A stretch of 64,000 nt of DNA from Candidatus Trichofilum aggregatum. GTDB lineage: Bacteria; Chloroflexota; Anaerolineae; Promineifilales; Promineifilaceae. This document shows positions 35,245 through 44,015 of the stretch, one piece after another. Within the stretch, counting starts at the first letter, position 1, and each line of letters opens with the position of its first letter. A model generated the notes under the pieces. The model did no database searches. It saw only the letters and a program-made list of their open reading frames with translations, and was not told the origin of the DNA. The translations under genes were made by a program, and so were the position numbers. The stretch lies in assembly GCA_016716885.1 (NCBI GenBank), contig JADJUV010000008.1:37039-101038 (forward strand), written 5' to 3'.

Positions 35245-35841
35245 CTAACGGCGAGCCGCTCTCATACCCATGACTCCCATAACTATCCCCACCACACCCA
35301 CCACCAGGCCCAAAACGCCAATGATGAGGGCAGTGCTGGCCCGACTTGCGGCCGCGTCCACGGTTTCTAATAGTTCGGCTGATGAGGGTTCCGCATTGGG
35401 GAAGGAGACGAGTGATTTGGCTTTGACCTCGCTAAACGTATCCGGGCTACTGGTCATCTCGACATCTACCGGTGTGCCTTCAATATCGCCCCAGATATGC
35501 CAGGTGTAATCACCTGCTTCCGTGGGCAGAACATCGGCGGTATAAGCCCCTTCCTGACCCCACTGAGCACGAATTTCTAATTCTTGTGTAGCACTACCAA
35601 AGATGATTTCCGCCTGTAACGTCTCTTCCAACCCATTCACCGGTTCACCCGTTTCATGGTGGGTTACAAACAAATCCAGGCCGTTGGGTTCACCCTGATA
35701 GGCTGGTTCCACATGGAAACCAATCACCAATTCATACTCACCCACATCCACATGCCCGTGCGCGGCCGCGGGTTTAACAAAGACAAACAAGCTCAACAAA
35801 CTGACCGTCAGGGCCAGCAGAAACAAACGAACTGATTTCAT
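35245..35841 (-). CDS. Exported copper-locus protein with C-terminal membrane anchor
   Basis: 198 residues from ATG 35841. AAGGAG lies about eight bases upstream of that ATG but too close to the ATG at 35847. Signal peptide ends at AAA, giving a mature end HGHVDVGEYELVIGFHVEP, a possible metal-binding His pair. The middle is an Ig-like beta region (TADVLPTEAGDYTWHIWGD), and a membrane helix ends the protein (ALIIGVLGLVVGVVGIVMGV). It probably works with CopCD. No exact family recognised. Confidence 0.75.
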   Translation of the reverse strand: MKSVRLFLLALTVSLLSLFVFVKPAAAHGHVDVGEYELVIGFHVEPAYQGEPNGLDLFVTHHETGEPVNGLEETLQAEIIFGSATQELEIRAQWGQEGAYTADVLPTEAGDYTWHIWGDIEGTPVDVEMTSSPDTFSEVKAKSLVSFPNAEPSSAELLETVDAAASRASTALIIGVLGLVVGVVGIVMGVMGMRAARR

Positions 35842-36024
35842 GACCATTTCTCCTTGAGGACATTCATGCGTTGCCGTAAGTCGTTAAATCGCTTAGAGCA
35901 ACAACGTTCCTAAATCGCCAGGTAGTAGGGATCGGTGACGAAATACAGCCAACCATCCAGGTGGCTGGCTGGTTGTCTTCGTACCGACTCGGTATTCTTT
36001 ATGTCTTATGGGTGAGGAGAACAG

Positions 36025-36432
36025 TCAAAAGCGCGGGGGTTGATCGGGAGGAGGCAGAAAAATAGCGGCAATACGCCGACCATCGGCCTGCCAGGTAAAA
36101 CTTAGGCCATTGTCGGCTGGCAAGATAGTTGCCACTGACGCAGGTTGCCATAGCAAAAGCAACTGCTGACTGAGCGTTTGATCCGGCACATTGATCACCC
36201 GGCCTAGCGTCGAAATACAATCGTTCTCTTCTTCAGACTGGTGATCATGGTCAGATGTGGCGTGATGATGGTCGGCATCTACTTCGCCCAGGTAAATGTG
36301 GCTGTGGTAGGGTTGGCGGGCGGCAAAGGTGGGATCAAGCCAGGGGCCATACATAGGCAACAAAAGAGCCAGGAGTAACCCCCAAAGAGTGAAGAGGTGA
36401 GAAACGCGGCCGCGAACCTTAAACATCATCAT
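36025..36432 (-). CDS. Small exported His-rich protein
   Basis: 135 residues; the first of three successive ATG codons is used. Signal peptide or anchor (about 10-30). A His/Asp-rich segment (DADHHHATSDHDHQ, about 52-65) and a single Cys follow. Likely periplasmic metal binding, judged only from composition and from its place at the head of the copper-type genes. Preceded by a good promoter at 36452-36480. Confidence 0.65.
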   Translation of the reverse strand: MMMFKVRGRVSHLFTLWGLLLALLLPMYGPWLDPTFAARQPYHSHIYLGEVDADHHHATSDHDHQSEEENDCISTLGRVINVPDQTLSQQLLLLWQPASVATILPADNGLSFTWQADGRRIAAIFLPPPDQPPRF

Positions 36433-36451
36433 GGCTTGACCTGAACGAGCG

Positions 36452-36480
36452 AGAGTAACCTATTCGCAAATGGCTGTCAA
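36452..36480 (-). promoter_or_regulatory. Sigma-70 promoter for the copper-type genes
   Basis: On the minus strand TTGACA (36475-36480) and TACTCT (36452-36457) are 17 bp apart, about 20 bp before the ATG at 36432. Confidence 0.6.
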
Positions 36481-36535
36481 ACCATATTTAGGAGAGTGGT
36501 TGCCATCTCTCAACTAGGGGTACAATGGATTTGTC

Positions 36536-38155
36536 ATGCGTTCTTATGAGCTTCCTCACCCACTTGCACCTCTACGCGAAATCGCTCGCGCCCTTAGCTC
36601 CGCCTGGGATCTGGACACCACCCTGCACCTCATCAGTCAAAAAACGACCGAAGTAATGAACGTTGATTCATGCACCCTCTACCTCCTGGACCCGGATGGG
36701 CAAACGTTGCGCTTGCGGGCTTCCACCGGGCTGGCACGACGGGCATTGGGGCGGGCTACTCTGCAAGTCGGTGAAGGCATGACAGGGTATGCCGTGGCTA
36801 AAAATCAGCCGGTTTTCTCAGCCAACGCCCACACTGATCCCCATTTTAAATGGGTAGATGAGGCCGAAGAAATGGGGTTCAAATCGCTTCTGGCGGTGCC
36901 ACTGGTTATCGAAAACCAATCGCTTGGCGCGTTGAACATACAGACCGTGACCGCCCGTGAGTTCACCGCGGGCGAAGTAGAAATGTTGGCGTTTATCGGT
37001 GATCTGGCGGCGGGGGCACTGGCTAAGGCGCAACTCTATGACCGGCAAAAACGGCAAATTGATGAGCTACAGGCGCTAGCCCAGGTGAGTGAAGCGGCGA
37101 TTGCCCCACAATATTTGGATGATATGCTGGATGTGGTGACGGATATGGTGGCGAAGTTAGTGAACGCGGCCGCGTGCGCTATCTTTCTCCTCGACGAAAC
37201 CGGCCAACATCTGGTCATGCATTCTGCCCAACGCATCACTAGCCCCTACCGGCCTCGCCCCCCCCTCCCCATCGGGGCTGGCCTGACCGGCACGGTGGCC
37301 CGCACCGGCAAACCGGCCTACAGCGCTGATGTCCGCACCGACCCTCGTTACGCCGGGCGTGAACTGGCGCGTGCCGAGGGGCTGGTCTCCCTTTTAGCCG
37401 TGCCGCTCATCGTGCGGGAGCGGGTCATCGGCGTCATGAACACCTATACGAATCAAGTCGTGGAGTTCCCCGAATCACAACGCACCCTGCTGGCGACATT
37501 GGCTAACCAGACCGCTTTAGCCATCGAAAACATCCGTCTGGTGACCAATGCCGCCATTGTGCGGGAAATGCACCATCGCATCAAAAACAATTTGCAGACC
37601 GTGGCTATGCTCATGCAGATGCAAATGGCTGAAGCGGATCGGCTGGACACCCGCGAGGTGCTTCAGGCCAATATCAACCGCATTCAGAGTATCGCCACGG
37701 TGCATGAAGCCCTTTCCGAAAAAGGGTTTAAGCTGGTAGATGTGCGCGATGTTATCCAGCGTATCAGCCGCTCCACCGCGGCTATGTTGTCTACACCAGA
37801 GCGTTTTTTGGATATTCAGATACAGGGAGAAGCGTTGTTATTGCCCAGCCGGGCGGCGACATCATTGACGTTGGTGGTGAATGAGTTGTTACAAAACGCC
37901 CTGGAACATGCTTTTCAGGGACGAACCAGCGGCCGCGTCGTTATCAATTTAGGTCGCTCACCCGAAGAGATTATTGTTTTGGTGCAAGATAACGGTGTGG
38001 GTTTGCCCCCACAGCACGCCCACGGACTGGGTCTAGAAATAGCCGAAACGCTCGTGCAGGATGATTTACGCGGCCGCATCAAGTTCAACCGTTTACCCCA
38101 TGGCACCGAAGTCAGCATCCGCCTGCCCCGCTCACTAGAGCAAGAGATGGAGTGA
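36536..38155 (+). CDS. GAF-GAF sensor histidine kinase (HisKA_2 type)
   Basis: 539 residues, soluble. Two GAF domains (about 15-165 and 180-325) may bind small ligands or sense redox/light signals. The HisKA_2 dimerisation domain has its phospho-acceptor His in MHHRIKNNLQTVAMLM (about 340). The ATPase domain shows NELLQNALEHAFQG, DNGVGLP and GLGLEIAETL. HisKA_2 kinases often pair with ANTAR-domain regulators, and one follows 32 bp downstream. A TACAAT box at 36521-36526 lies nine bases before the ATG, so the transcript may be leaderless. Confidence 0.92.
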   Translation: MRSYELPHPLAPLREIARALSSAWDLDTTLHLISQKTTEVMNVDSCTLYLLDPDGQTLRLRASTGLARRALGRATLQVGEGMTGYAVAKNQPVFSANAHTDPHFKWVDEAEEMGFKSLLAVPLVIENQSLGALNIQTVTAREFTAGEVEMLAFIGDLAAGALAKAQLYDRQKRQIDELQALAQVSEAAIAPQYLDDMLDVVTDMVAKLVNAAACAIFLLDETGQHLVMHSAQRITSPYRPRPPLPIGAGLTGTVARTGKPAYSADVRTDPRYAGRELARAEGLVSLLAVPLIVRERVIGVMNTYTNQVVEFPESQRTLLATLANQTALAIENIRLVTNAAIVREMHHRIKNNLQTVAMLMQMQMAEADRLDTREVLQANINRIQSIATVHEALSEKGFKLVDVRDVIQRISRSTAAMLSTPERFLDIQIQGEALLLPSRAATSLTLVVNELLQNALEHAFQGRTSGRVVINLGRSPEEIIVLVQDNGVGLPPQHAHGLGLEIAETLVQDDLRGRIKFNRLPHGTEVSIRLPRSLEQEME

Positions 38156-38187
38156 GTTACCCGAAACATTAGGTTATACTTGGGATC

Positions 38188-38742
38188 ATGCGCGTTTTGA
38201 TTGCGGACGACGAATCTATCATTCGGCTGGGGCTAAAGGCGATGTTGCGGGAGATGGGACATGAGGTGTTCGCGGCCGCGAATGGGCGCGAAGCACTCGA
38301 AATGGCCCGCAGTCACCCGGTCGATCTGGCTATCCTGGACATCAAAATGCCCCTCACCGATGGCCTACAAACGGCCAAAACCCTGGCGCGCACCACACCC
38401 ATCCCCATCATCATGCTCACCGCCTACAGCGACCAGGAATTGATTGATCGGGCTACGGACCTGCCTATTCATGGGTATTTGATCAAACCGGTGCAGAAGG
38501 GCGACGTCGCGGCCGCGATTGCCGTCGCTCTCAAACGGTTCCACGACACCCAAAAGCTCCAAGAGCAGGCCAGTGAGTTAGAAAATCAGCTTGAAACCCG
38601 CCGCATACTCGATCGGGCCAAAGCTCGCCTCATAGAAATCAACGGCCTGAGCGAAGACGAAGCCTATCACACCATCCAAACCGTCGCCCGGCAAAAACAA
38701 CAGACCATGCGCCAGGTCGCCGAAGCCATTTTGCGGCAATGA
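38188..38742 (+). CDS. ANTAR-domain response regulator (RNA-binding antiterminator type)
   Basis: 184 residues. Receiver with DDES, phospho-acceptor Asp in LAILDIKMPLTDG and Lys in GYLIKPVQKGD. A short coiled coil (about 120-140) leads into a C-terminal ANTAR domain (RRILDRAKARLIEINGLSEDEAYHTI, then MRQVAEAIL). ANTAR regulators of the EutV/NasR kind bind paired RNA hairpins and prevent termination, often for nitrogen or carbon-source genes. Partner kinase immediately upstream. A TATACT box lies seven bases before the ATG. Confidence 0.92.
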   Translation: MRVLIADDESIIRLGLKAMLREMGHEVFAAANGREALEMARSHPVDLAILDIKMPLTDGLQTAKTLARTTPIPIIMLTAYSDQELIDRATDLPIHGYLIKPVQKGDVAAAIAVALKRFHDTQKLQEQASELENQLETRRILDRAKARLIEINGLSEDEAYHTIQTVARQKQQTMRQVAEAILRQ

Positions 38743-38828
38743 GACAACCCGGATGCTTATTCGTCACTAGACCACTTCCCCATTAAGTCCCATTACACTG
38801 GGGAAAACTTAAGCTACAATAGTAAATC

Positions 38829-39788
38829 ATGATCGGGCCTGCTATGGATATCACTCCCATTGAACGTATCCTTCTTCGATTATTTACTTTTATGAATCGC
38901 CCCTGGAAGGTATCGTTAACGGCGACAATCGTCTCCGGTATTGCCACCCTCATTCTCACCCTCATTTTTTTCCAGCCTGGTGAACTACAAGTTCTAGTTA
39001 CGCCTCTTTTGATTTCCACCCTCATTGCAGCTCCAGCCTCATATCTCATTGGGGCCATGTTTCTCACCTATCACCACCTGTTAGAACGGCGCAACCAGGA
39101 GCTAATGGCGACCAATGCAGAATTAAACGCCTTTGCTCACATGGTAGCTCATGACCTGAAATCCCCTCTTTCCACCCTATCTGGTTACACTGAAACCCTA
39201 CTCGCTCTCTTGCCCGATATGGATCAGGGGGAAATCATAGCTTCCCTGGAAATGATGCAACGCTCCAGCCACAACATGCACCAAATTATTACGGGTTTGT
39301 TGCTCATGGCCGAGACAAGAAACGAAGAAATCCCCATGTCTTCTCTGGACATGACAAAAATCGTGCGCCACTGTCAAGAACAACTATACACAAATATCGA
39401 ACAGGCCCAGGCGAAAATTCATCTGCCCGAACAATGGCCGCTGGCTTCCGGTTATACCCCCTGGGTCGAAGCCATCTGGGCCAATTATCTAAGTAATGGG
39501 CTGAAATATGGGGGCCACCCTCCGGTGTTAGAGCTAGGCGCGGCCAAACGAGACAACGGTGAGGTAGAGTTTTGGGTGAAGGACAACGGTCCCGGTATTA
39601 GCCCGGAAGATCAAATCCGTCTGTTTAATGAGTTTACCCGGCTAGAACAGGGCGTTTCCCGTGCCCGAGGCAGCGGACTTGGTTTGTCCATCGTGCATCG
39701 GTTGGTAACTCGGTTGGGGGGACGTGTGGGAGTGGAGAGCCAGCCAGGTCAGGGGAGCCGTTTTTATTTCACGCTACCCGCCGCCTGA
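38829..39788 (+). CDS. Membrane histidine kinase
   Basis: 319 residues (ATG 38844 is an alternative start). Two membrane segments (about 30-50 and 56-80), then HisKA with its His in FAHMVAHDLKSPLSTLSGYTE. The ATPase domain has NYLSNGLKYGG, DNGPGIS and GSGLGLSIVHRL. No separate sensor domain is seen, so the signal probably arises at the membrane. A TACAAT box at about 38815 lies eight bases from the ATG. No dedicated regulator adjoins it downstream. Confidence 0.9.
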   Translation: MIGPAMDITPIERILLRLFTFMNRPWKVSLTATIVSGIATLILTLIFFQPGELQVLVTPLLISTLIAAPASYLIGAMFLTYHHLLERRNQELMATNAELNAFAHMVAHDLKSPLSTLSGYTETLLALLPDMDQGEIIASLEMMQRSSHNMHQIITGLLLMAETRNEEIPMSSLDMTKIVRHCQEQLYTNIEQAQAKIHLPEQWPLASGYTPWVEAIWANYLSNGLKYGGHPPVLELGAAKRDNGEVEFWVKDNGPGISPEDQIRLFNEFTRLEQGVSRARGSGLGLSIVHRLVTRLGGRVGVESQPGQGSRFYFTLPAA

Positions 39789-39978
39789 TAGAGCCACGAT
39801 ATTTACACTTTTTTGGATTTAAACCGCAAAGAACGCAGAGAAACGCGGGTCTTGGGGATTTCGCGGGGTGATCGTCCTGTCGGGGCAACTTTTGTGGTTG
39901 CCCTCACTTGGCCAGACCCTACAAATGGCGTCAACCCCCATAGTTCCCAGAGTGTGTTGCAAATGAGTGTGTGTGAAA

Positions 39979-40018
39979 GGCAACCCCAGATGCCGACCTA
40001 TTCGCATCTGGGGTTGCC
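39979..40018. terminator. Hairpin GGCAACCCCAGATGC between convergent genes
   Basis: 15-bp perfect arms (39979-39993, 40004-40018). It lies between the ends of two convergent genes, so it may serve both as terminator, though no T-run is present. The rest of 39789-40087 holds AACGCAGAG and GGTTGCCC repeat fragments. Confidence 0.5.
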
Positions 40019-40087
40019 CACTCCTCGCTCTCAACCGACATAAAACACACCCTTTGGTGATGCGCGATTGATTCAGCGAGGTCATCT

Positions 40088-42130
40088 CTATTGAATCAAT
40101 ATTGCCTCTAAAACAGGCAAAAGAACTGCTTCAGTAAGGGCATCATGCTCATCCGCACTGCTGAATAGAACCACAATAATCGTAGTGCCTTCACTCTCAG
40201 TTAGAGCAATATCAACAACCGCTCCCTGAGCTTCGGTCTGATAAAACGTCCAGGTGTAGGCACCGATAACCTCTGTTTCGATACTTTCCGGAGTTTCAGT
40301 CAAACCCAATTGCCCACTTATCAACTGCAATAAGGCTTCTGCATTCACATCAGGCACGGCCTGCTGAATAAGCACCGTCGGATCAAGGGCATTGTTTCCT
40401 CGTGTATAAACGCCTGGCCCGGCCTCTTGCCATCCCTCTGGCAAAACGCCCGTCAGGCCAAAAGTTGTGTCGTCATAAGGGATGAGGGTAATGGCCGTGT
40501 CTTCGGCCACAAATTCCGGTGCCCCCATGGCGGCAATACACCCACTCTCTGGTTCACCCGTCGGGTCTGCCCAAAATGACTCCATGACAGAGATAGGGCA
40601 TTCACCCGCCAGACTGGCCCCATGCCCTACGCCGGGGAAAACCAGGTAGGTGCTGTTGGACAAATTAGCTCCCACGGCCTGCCCCCACTCTGGTGGTGTG
40701 ATGGGATCATACTCGCCCGCCAGAACCAGGGTAGGAATATCACTACTGATGGCCTCATTCTCTATGTCCTCAGCTTCCCCTGCCCCCCACCGTTCACATA
40801 CGGCTAAGGCTGACGGCCCCAGGTTGGGGCTGATGAGGAAGAAGGGTTCTAGCAGAGCATGTTCAGCCGCGGCCGCATCCACTTCCTCTGCCGTAGTAAA
40901 CAGATTCTCCTCATGGCACTGCACCGAGAACTGCATCCCCAGGCTGATAAAATCAGAATTTGCCAGGAAACTGGAGAGTAAGGTGGTGAGCAAGGTATAG
41001 TCCGCGGCCGCGATGTCATTAATCATCTGCGGCAAAACCGGAATGATTTCCGTCGCATACAACGACTGGAACAATACACCGACCAAATCCGTGCCCCGGA
41101 AAATCGCCTCGTACTGTTCACCTGTGAACAAGTCTGTCAAGGATAAAACGACCGGTTCGGCATCCAATTGCGCCACCAGGTCCAGAAAGACCGATTCTAG
41201 CTCAGGGTAGGTCTCATTACAGGCCGCATCCGCCTCACACGCATCAAAAAACACCGCAAACGCCCGCATCACATTGTCTGGTGTATCTGTCAGGAGATTG
41301 GCCGATAAGGGGTAGGTAGAATCCAACACCACACTACGAATGCCTTCGGGGTAATCCCGCATAACCGTTTGCGCCAGCCGGGTTCCATAAGAAATACCCC
41401 ACACATTCCAATCTTCATACCCCAGCGCCAGCCGCAAATCATTTAAGTCAGCCGCGCTTTCTCGGCTGTTATAAGCCGCCAGATTAACCCCATCCTCAAG
41501 TAAACGCTCCTGGCACGCATACACGGCCTCCAGCGATTGTTCGAGAACTTCTTCAGGGGGGATATCCTGTTCCATCAAGTCAAAACTCACCTCAGTCACT
41601 TCCGGACAAGCCAACGAGGGTTGAGAATAACCCGTGCCCCGCTGATCAAACATAATCAAGTCGTGATTTTCCAGAAAGGGTGCAAACCGCACATCAAACA
41701 CCAGAGGTACAGCCTCTAAAGCATCACCCCCTGGCCCCCCTTCCAGATAAACAATGGGGTCCGGTTGGGGATTGTCACTGTGGAAAACAGCCACATGCAG
41801 ACGAATCGTTTTCTCCGGGTTAGCCCGATCTTCCGGCACAATCAACCAGCCACATTCCACATCACGCCCAGGCGGTTGACGAAACTCACAGTCACCCGCT
41901 TCAAAAACAGGTTCGTAGGCTGGTTCAGCCGTCGCTGTCGGTTCAACCGGTGTTGTTGGTACAGATGTAGCTGTAGGTAACTCAGCCGTTTCTGTAGGTG
42001 CAATGGTGGGGGATTCTTCTTCTTGAACCTGAGCCACTTCGGTTACAGTCGGGGTAGGTTCGTCACTCTGACAAGCACTCAAAACAAATATGAGTAGCAA
42101 TATCAGGCCTAACGTTAGCCAATTACGCAT
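40088..42130 (-). CDS. Lipoprotein alpha/beta hydrolase, TAP-like (tripeptidyl/prolyl aminopeptidase type)
   Basis: 680 residues from ATG 42130 (AAAGGAG about ten bases upstream). A lipoprotein signal ends in LSACQS, followed by a Thr/Pro/Glu-rich tether (about 22-65). The hydrolase domain includes the oxyanion segment YLEGGPGGDA, the nucleophile Ser in VWGISYGTRLAQ, Asp in LAGEYDPITPPEWG and His in FPGVGHGASL. A C-terminal about 130-residue domain of unknown function completes it. Probably a surface-anchored peptidase or esterase. Confidence 0.88.
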   Translation of the reverse strand: MRNWLTLGLILLLIFVLSACQSDEPTPTVTEVAQVQEEESPTIAPTETAELPTATSVPTTPVEPTATAEPAYEPVFEAGDCEFRQPPGRDVECGWLIVPEDRANPEKTIRLHVAVFHSDNPQPDPIVYLEGGPGGDALEAVPLVFDVRFAPFLENHDLIMFDQRGTGYSQPSLACPEVTEVSFDLMEQDIPPEEVLEQSLEAVYACQERLLEDGVNLAAYNSRESAADLNDLRLALGYEDWNVWGISYGTRLAQTVMRDYPEGIRSVVLDSTYPLSANLLTDTPDNVMRAFAVFFDACEADAACNETYPELESVFLDLVAQLDAEPVVLSLTDLFTGEQYEAIFRGTDLVGVLFQSLYATEIIPVLPQMINDIAAADYTLLTTLLSSFLANSDFISLGMQFSVQCHEENLFTTAEEVDAAAAEHALLEPFFLISPNLGPSALAVCERWGAGEAEDIENEAISSDIPTLVLAGEYDPITPPEWGQAVGANLSNSTYLVFPGVGHGASLAGECPISVMESFWADPTGEPESGCIAAMGAPEFVAEDTAITLIPYDDTTFGLTGVLPEGWQEAGPGVYTRGNNALDPTVLIQQAVPDVNAEALLQLISGQLGLTETPESIETEVIGAYTWTFYQTEAQGAVVDIALTESEGTTIIVVLFSSADEHDALTEAVLLPVLEAILIQ

Positions 42131-42629
42131 GGTAATACTCCTTTGGTAGAGACAATGGGCGGGGAAATATTCAATCTGACCTGGAACCCATTGTGATAGC
42201 AGAATAAGTCTGCGGAAAAACAGGCCAGTTTTCTGTACGCAAATGCTTGAAGTGCGTCGCAGTAACCGGGTTGTGTTACCACGAAAATAAGACTTCGACT
42301 CTGGCGAAAATTTGGACGACCTCTGGAAATCTCTAAATCTCTCAGTCACTTAGTCTCCAGAGGTCAGCACAAAAAACGCCAATGTCGATTAAGACTATAC
42401 CGGCTCAGGCAGGCGTCGAGGCTACTTCGGCAGCGCTCAGTACAAGGTTAGCCGGTCGAGACGTTCCGACTAACCTTTCCACGCCCGCAGATAAAACCGG
42501 TAGCGCCGAAAACAAAAAGACCCACCAGATGGTGAGTCTTTTCTTCTGAACTTTACAGGTAGGTTGCTCTAACCGCTTTGTGCGTGGCGGCTAAACGCAT
42601 ATCCCCAGCCCAGAGGTGATACACTTTGA
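42131..42629. repeat. Repeat-rich spacer
   Basis: CTCTCAGT-like units near 42340-42362, a hairpin AAGGTTAG/CTAACCTT at about 42446-42477, and the phasin terminator at 42514-42545. No gene is seen. Confidence 0.65.
42514..42545 (-). terminator. Intrinsic terminator of the phasin gene
   Basis: AAAGACTCACCA pairs with TGGTGGGTCTTT (one G-U) on the minus strand, followed by TTTTGTTTT. It lies 90 bp downstream of the phasin stop. Confidence 0.75.
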
Positions 42630-43070
42630 TCAGGCGGCGGTAGGAGCAGTTTTGTCTTCTTTGCGGATGCGATCAATTTTGCGTCCCAGGCTGGCGATTT
42701 GTTTTTCCAGATCGCTAATGGTGCTACGGGTAGGCAGTTGCAAGCGATTAATGACGGATTCAACGGTTTCGTCAAAGCGGGATTTGCCTTTTTCCATAAC
42801 GCCTTCGACCTGTTCCTGAGCATCTTTGCCCGCATTGCGAGCACGACGCAGGTTCTTTTCCTCGAAGGTTTCGCCACGTTCCACTAATTTGTCAGCGAAC
42901 TTCTGGCTAGATGTCCAGGCATCATTGATATTGTCTTGAGCCATACCAACGACACCCAGGCTGGCCAGGAACATTTTACGGCTGTAATCAGCAATTTGTT
43001 TGCGGGTGGTTTCCCAGGAGGATTCTACTTCTTCGGTTTCAACTTGAATTTCAGCAGTCATTTTATTCAC
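42630..43070 (-). CDS. Phasin-family (PHA granule-associated) protein
   Basis: 146 residues; GTG 43070 is chosen from GGAAGG five bases upstream, with ATG 43061 as alternative. Mostly helical: TTRKQIADYSRKMFLASLGVVGMAQDN matches the start of PhaF/PhaI-type phasins. The C-terminal region is coiled-coil-like (STISDLEKQIASLGRKIDRI). Such proteins coat polyhydroxyalkanoate granules. It has its own strong promoter with two operators (43112-43163) and a terminator. Confidence 0.8.
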   Translation of the reverse strand: MNKMTAEIQVETEEVESSWETTRKQIADYSRKMFLASLGVVGMAQDNINDAWTSSQKFADKLVERGETFEEKNLRRARNAGKDAQEQVEGVMEKGKSRFDETVESVINRLQLPTRSTISDLEKQIASLGRKIDRIRKEDKTAPTAA

Positions 43071-43111
43071 CAATTCCTTCCACTTTTCCGTGGTTATATT
43101 TTTGATCTTGT

Positions 43112-43163
43112 ATAACGCAACGCGTCATAGGCACATGATAACGCATCGCGTCATGGATGTCAA
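43112..43163 (-). promoter_or_regulatory. Phasin promoter with two dyad operators
   Basis: On the minus strand TTGACA (43158-43163) and TATCAT (43135-43140) are 17 bp apart. Two 17-bp near-palindromes, ATAACGC-N3-GCGTCAT, lie at 43138-43154 (between the boxes) and 43112-43128 (around the transcript start), 26 bp centre to centre. This is the classic layout for repression by a dimeric regulator. Confidence 0.75.
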
Positions 43164-43426
43164 TACCCTTTCCACGGCTTTTCCAAAGTTCGATTTTTTT
43201 AGCGCTGTGCCATCGTGTCGGATATTTTCCCCCACCCCTAACCCCGCCCCAGGGGCGGGGAATGTTATATCGTGTGGTTTTTTGAGGGCGTGTGCCCTCA
43301 AAAAACCACACAAATCGGTTTCCCCCTTCCCGGAGGGAATGGGGTTAGGGGATGGGTCTTTCGACTAAACCGGCTAAGGAGCTGTGTAAAAGGTACTAGT
43401 TGACTTTGGAAAAGCCCTGATACCCT
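43163..43426. mobile_element. MITE-like element, copy 1
   Basis: Core 43176-43416 is bounded by perfect 14-bp terminal inverted repeats (GGCTTTTCCAAAGT / ACTTTGGAAAAGCC). ATACCCT flanks it on both sides (43163-43169, 43420-43426) as a likely target duplication. Inside is an 18-bp perfect hairpin GTGTGGTTTTTTGAGGGC plus a CCCCTAACCCC/GGGGTTAGGGG stem. No coding capacity. Related copies: 54733-54967 and, degraded, 50385-50515. Confidence 0.75.
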
Positions 43427-43465
43427 CTCGCTAAAATTTACCCATTTTGCTGACAAGCTAATGGT

Positions 43466-43810
43466 TTATTGCAGGTGCTTCTCTGGGGGGCGGCCGCGTG
43501 GCGCCCGATCAGGCAGTTCACCCGGCGTGAGAAAGCGCAGGTGACGGCCAATGTATTTGGTTATTACGCGGCCGCGTTCCCCTTTCGTGGCATCCCAATA
43601 CCGTGCATACCAATATGGGCCATGTCCATAATAGGCGACTCGACAGCGGCCGCAGCGCCCGGCATGACCGCACCGCGTCCATTCAAGTGTGTACGTCACC
43701 CCGTCAGCATGTCGGGTCGTTACCACTTTTTCTCGGCGGACATAAGTTGGTAGTTGTTCTTCATTGGCATGTTCTAGAGGCATGGATTCGTCTTGGGTCA
43801 TGTTTTTCAC
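43466..43810 (-). CDS. Small Cys/Tyr-rich protein of unknown function
   Basis: 114 residues. The central segment CGHAGRCGRC is a possible zinc site, and GHGPYWYARYWDATKG with ITKYIGRHL recalls small proteins found next to recombinases (DUF6788-like), a weak resemblance. The gene runs divergently from parA. It contains three GCGGCCGC octamers within 160 bp. Confidence 0.55.
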   Translation of the reverse strand: MKNMTQDESMPLEHANEEQLPTYVRREKVVTTRHADGVTYTLEWTRCGHAGRCGRCRVAYYGHGPYWYARYWDATKGERGRVITKYIGRHLRFLTPGELPDRAPRGRPPEKHLQ

Positions 43811-43927
43811 TCACTGGGCAAGAATAGGTGTATTTTATCATCCTACGCAAGAAAAATAAATGGAACGAATTGTGGTGGTGAAAATCTTCTCTTCACGTTA
43901 CAATCAACGTGATTGAAAAACTCAAGA

Positions 43928-43947
43928 GGGTGAACCGTGGTTCACCC
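43928..43947. promoter_or_regulatory. Palindrome GGGTGAACC-GT-GGTTCACCC upstream of parA
   Basis: 9-bp arms around two bases, 69 bp before the parA start. The same core (GGTGAACC-AT-GGTTCACC) recurs inside parB at 45408-45425. It may be the ParB site (parS-like) or an operator. It does not match the common chromosomal parS (TGTTTCACGTGAAACA). Confidence 0.5.
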
Positions 43948-44015
43948 CAGACAGCTCAGGCATTGGCTTAAACCCCCTACCCGCAACAAATCAGGCTGTA
44001 ACCGATGGAGGCGTT

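Noticed and set aside
39813..40043. Short open frame after the histidine kinase
   Set aside because: Lies wholly in repeat fragments and a hairpin, with no ribosome site or plausible protein composition.
42131..42349. 73-residue N-terminal extension of the TAP-like hydrolase
   Set aside because: ATG 42130 is preceded by AAAGGAG and gives a perfect lipoprotein signal; the extension would bury it.
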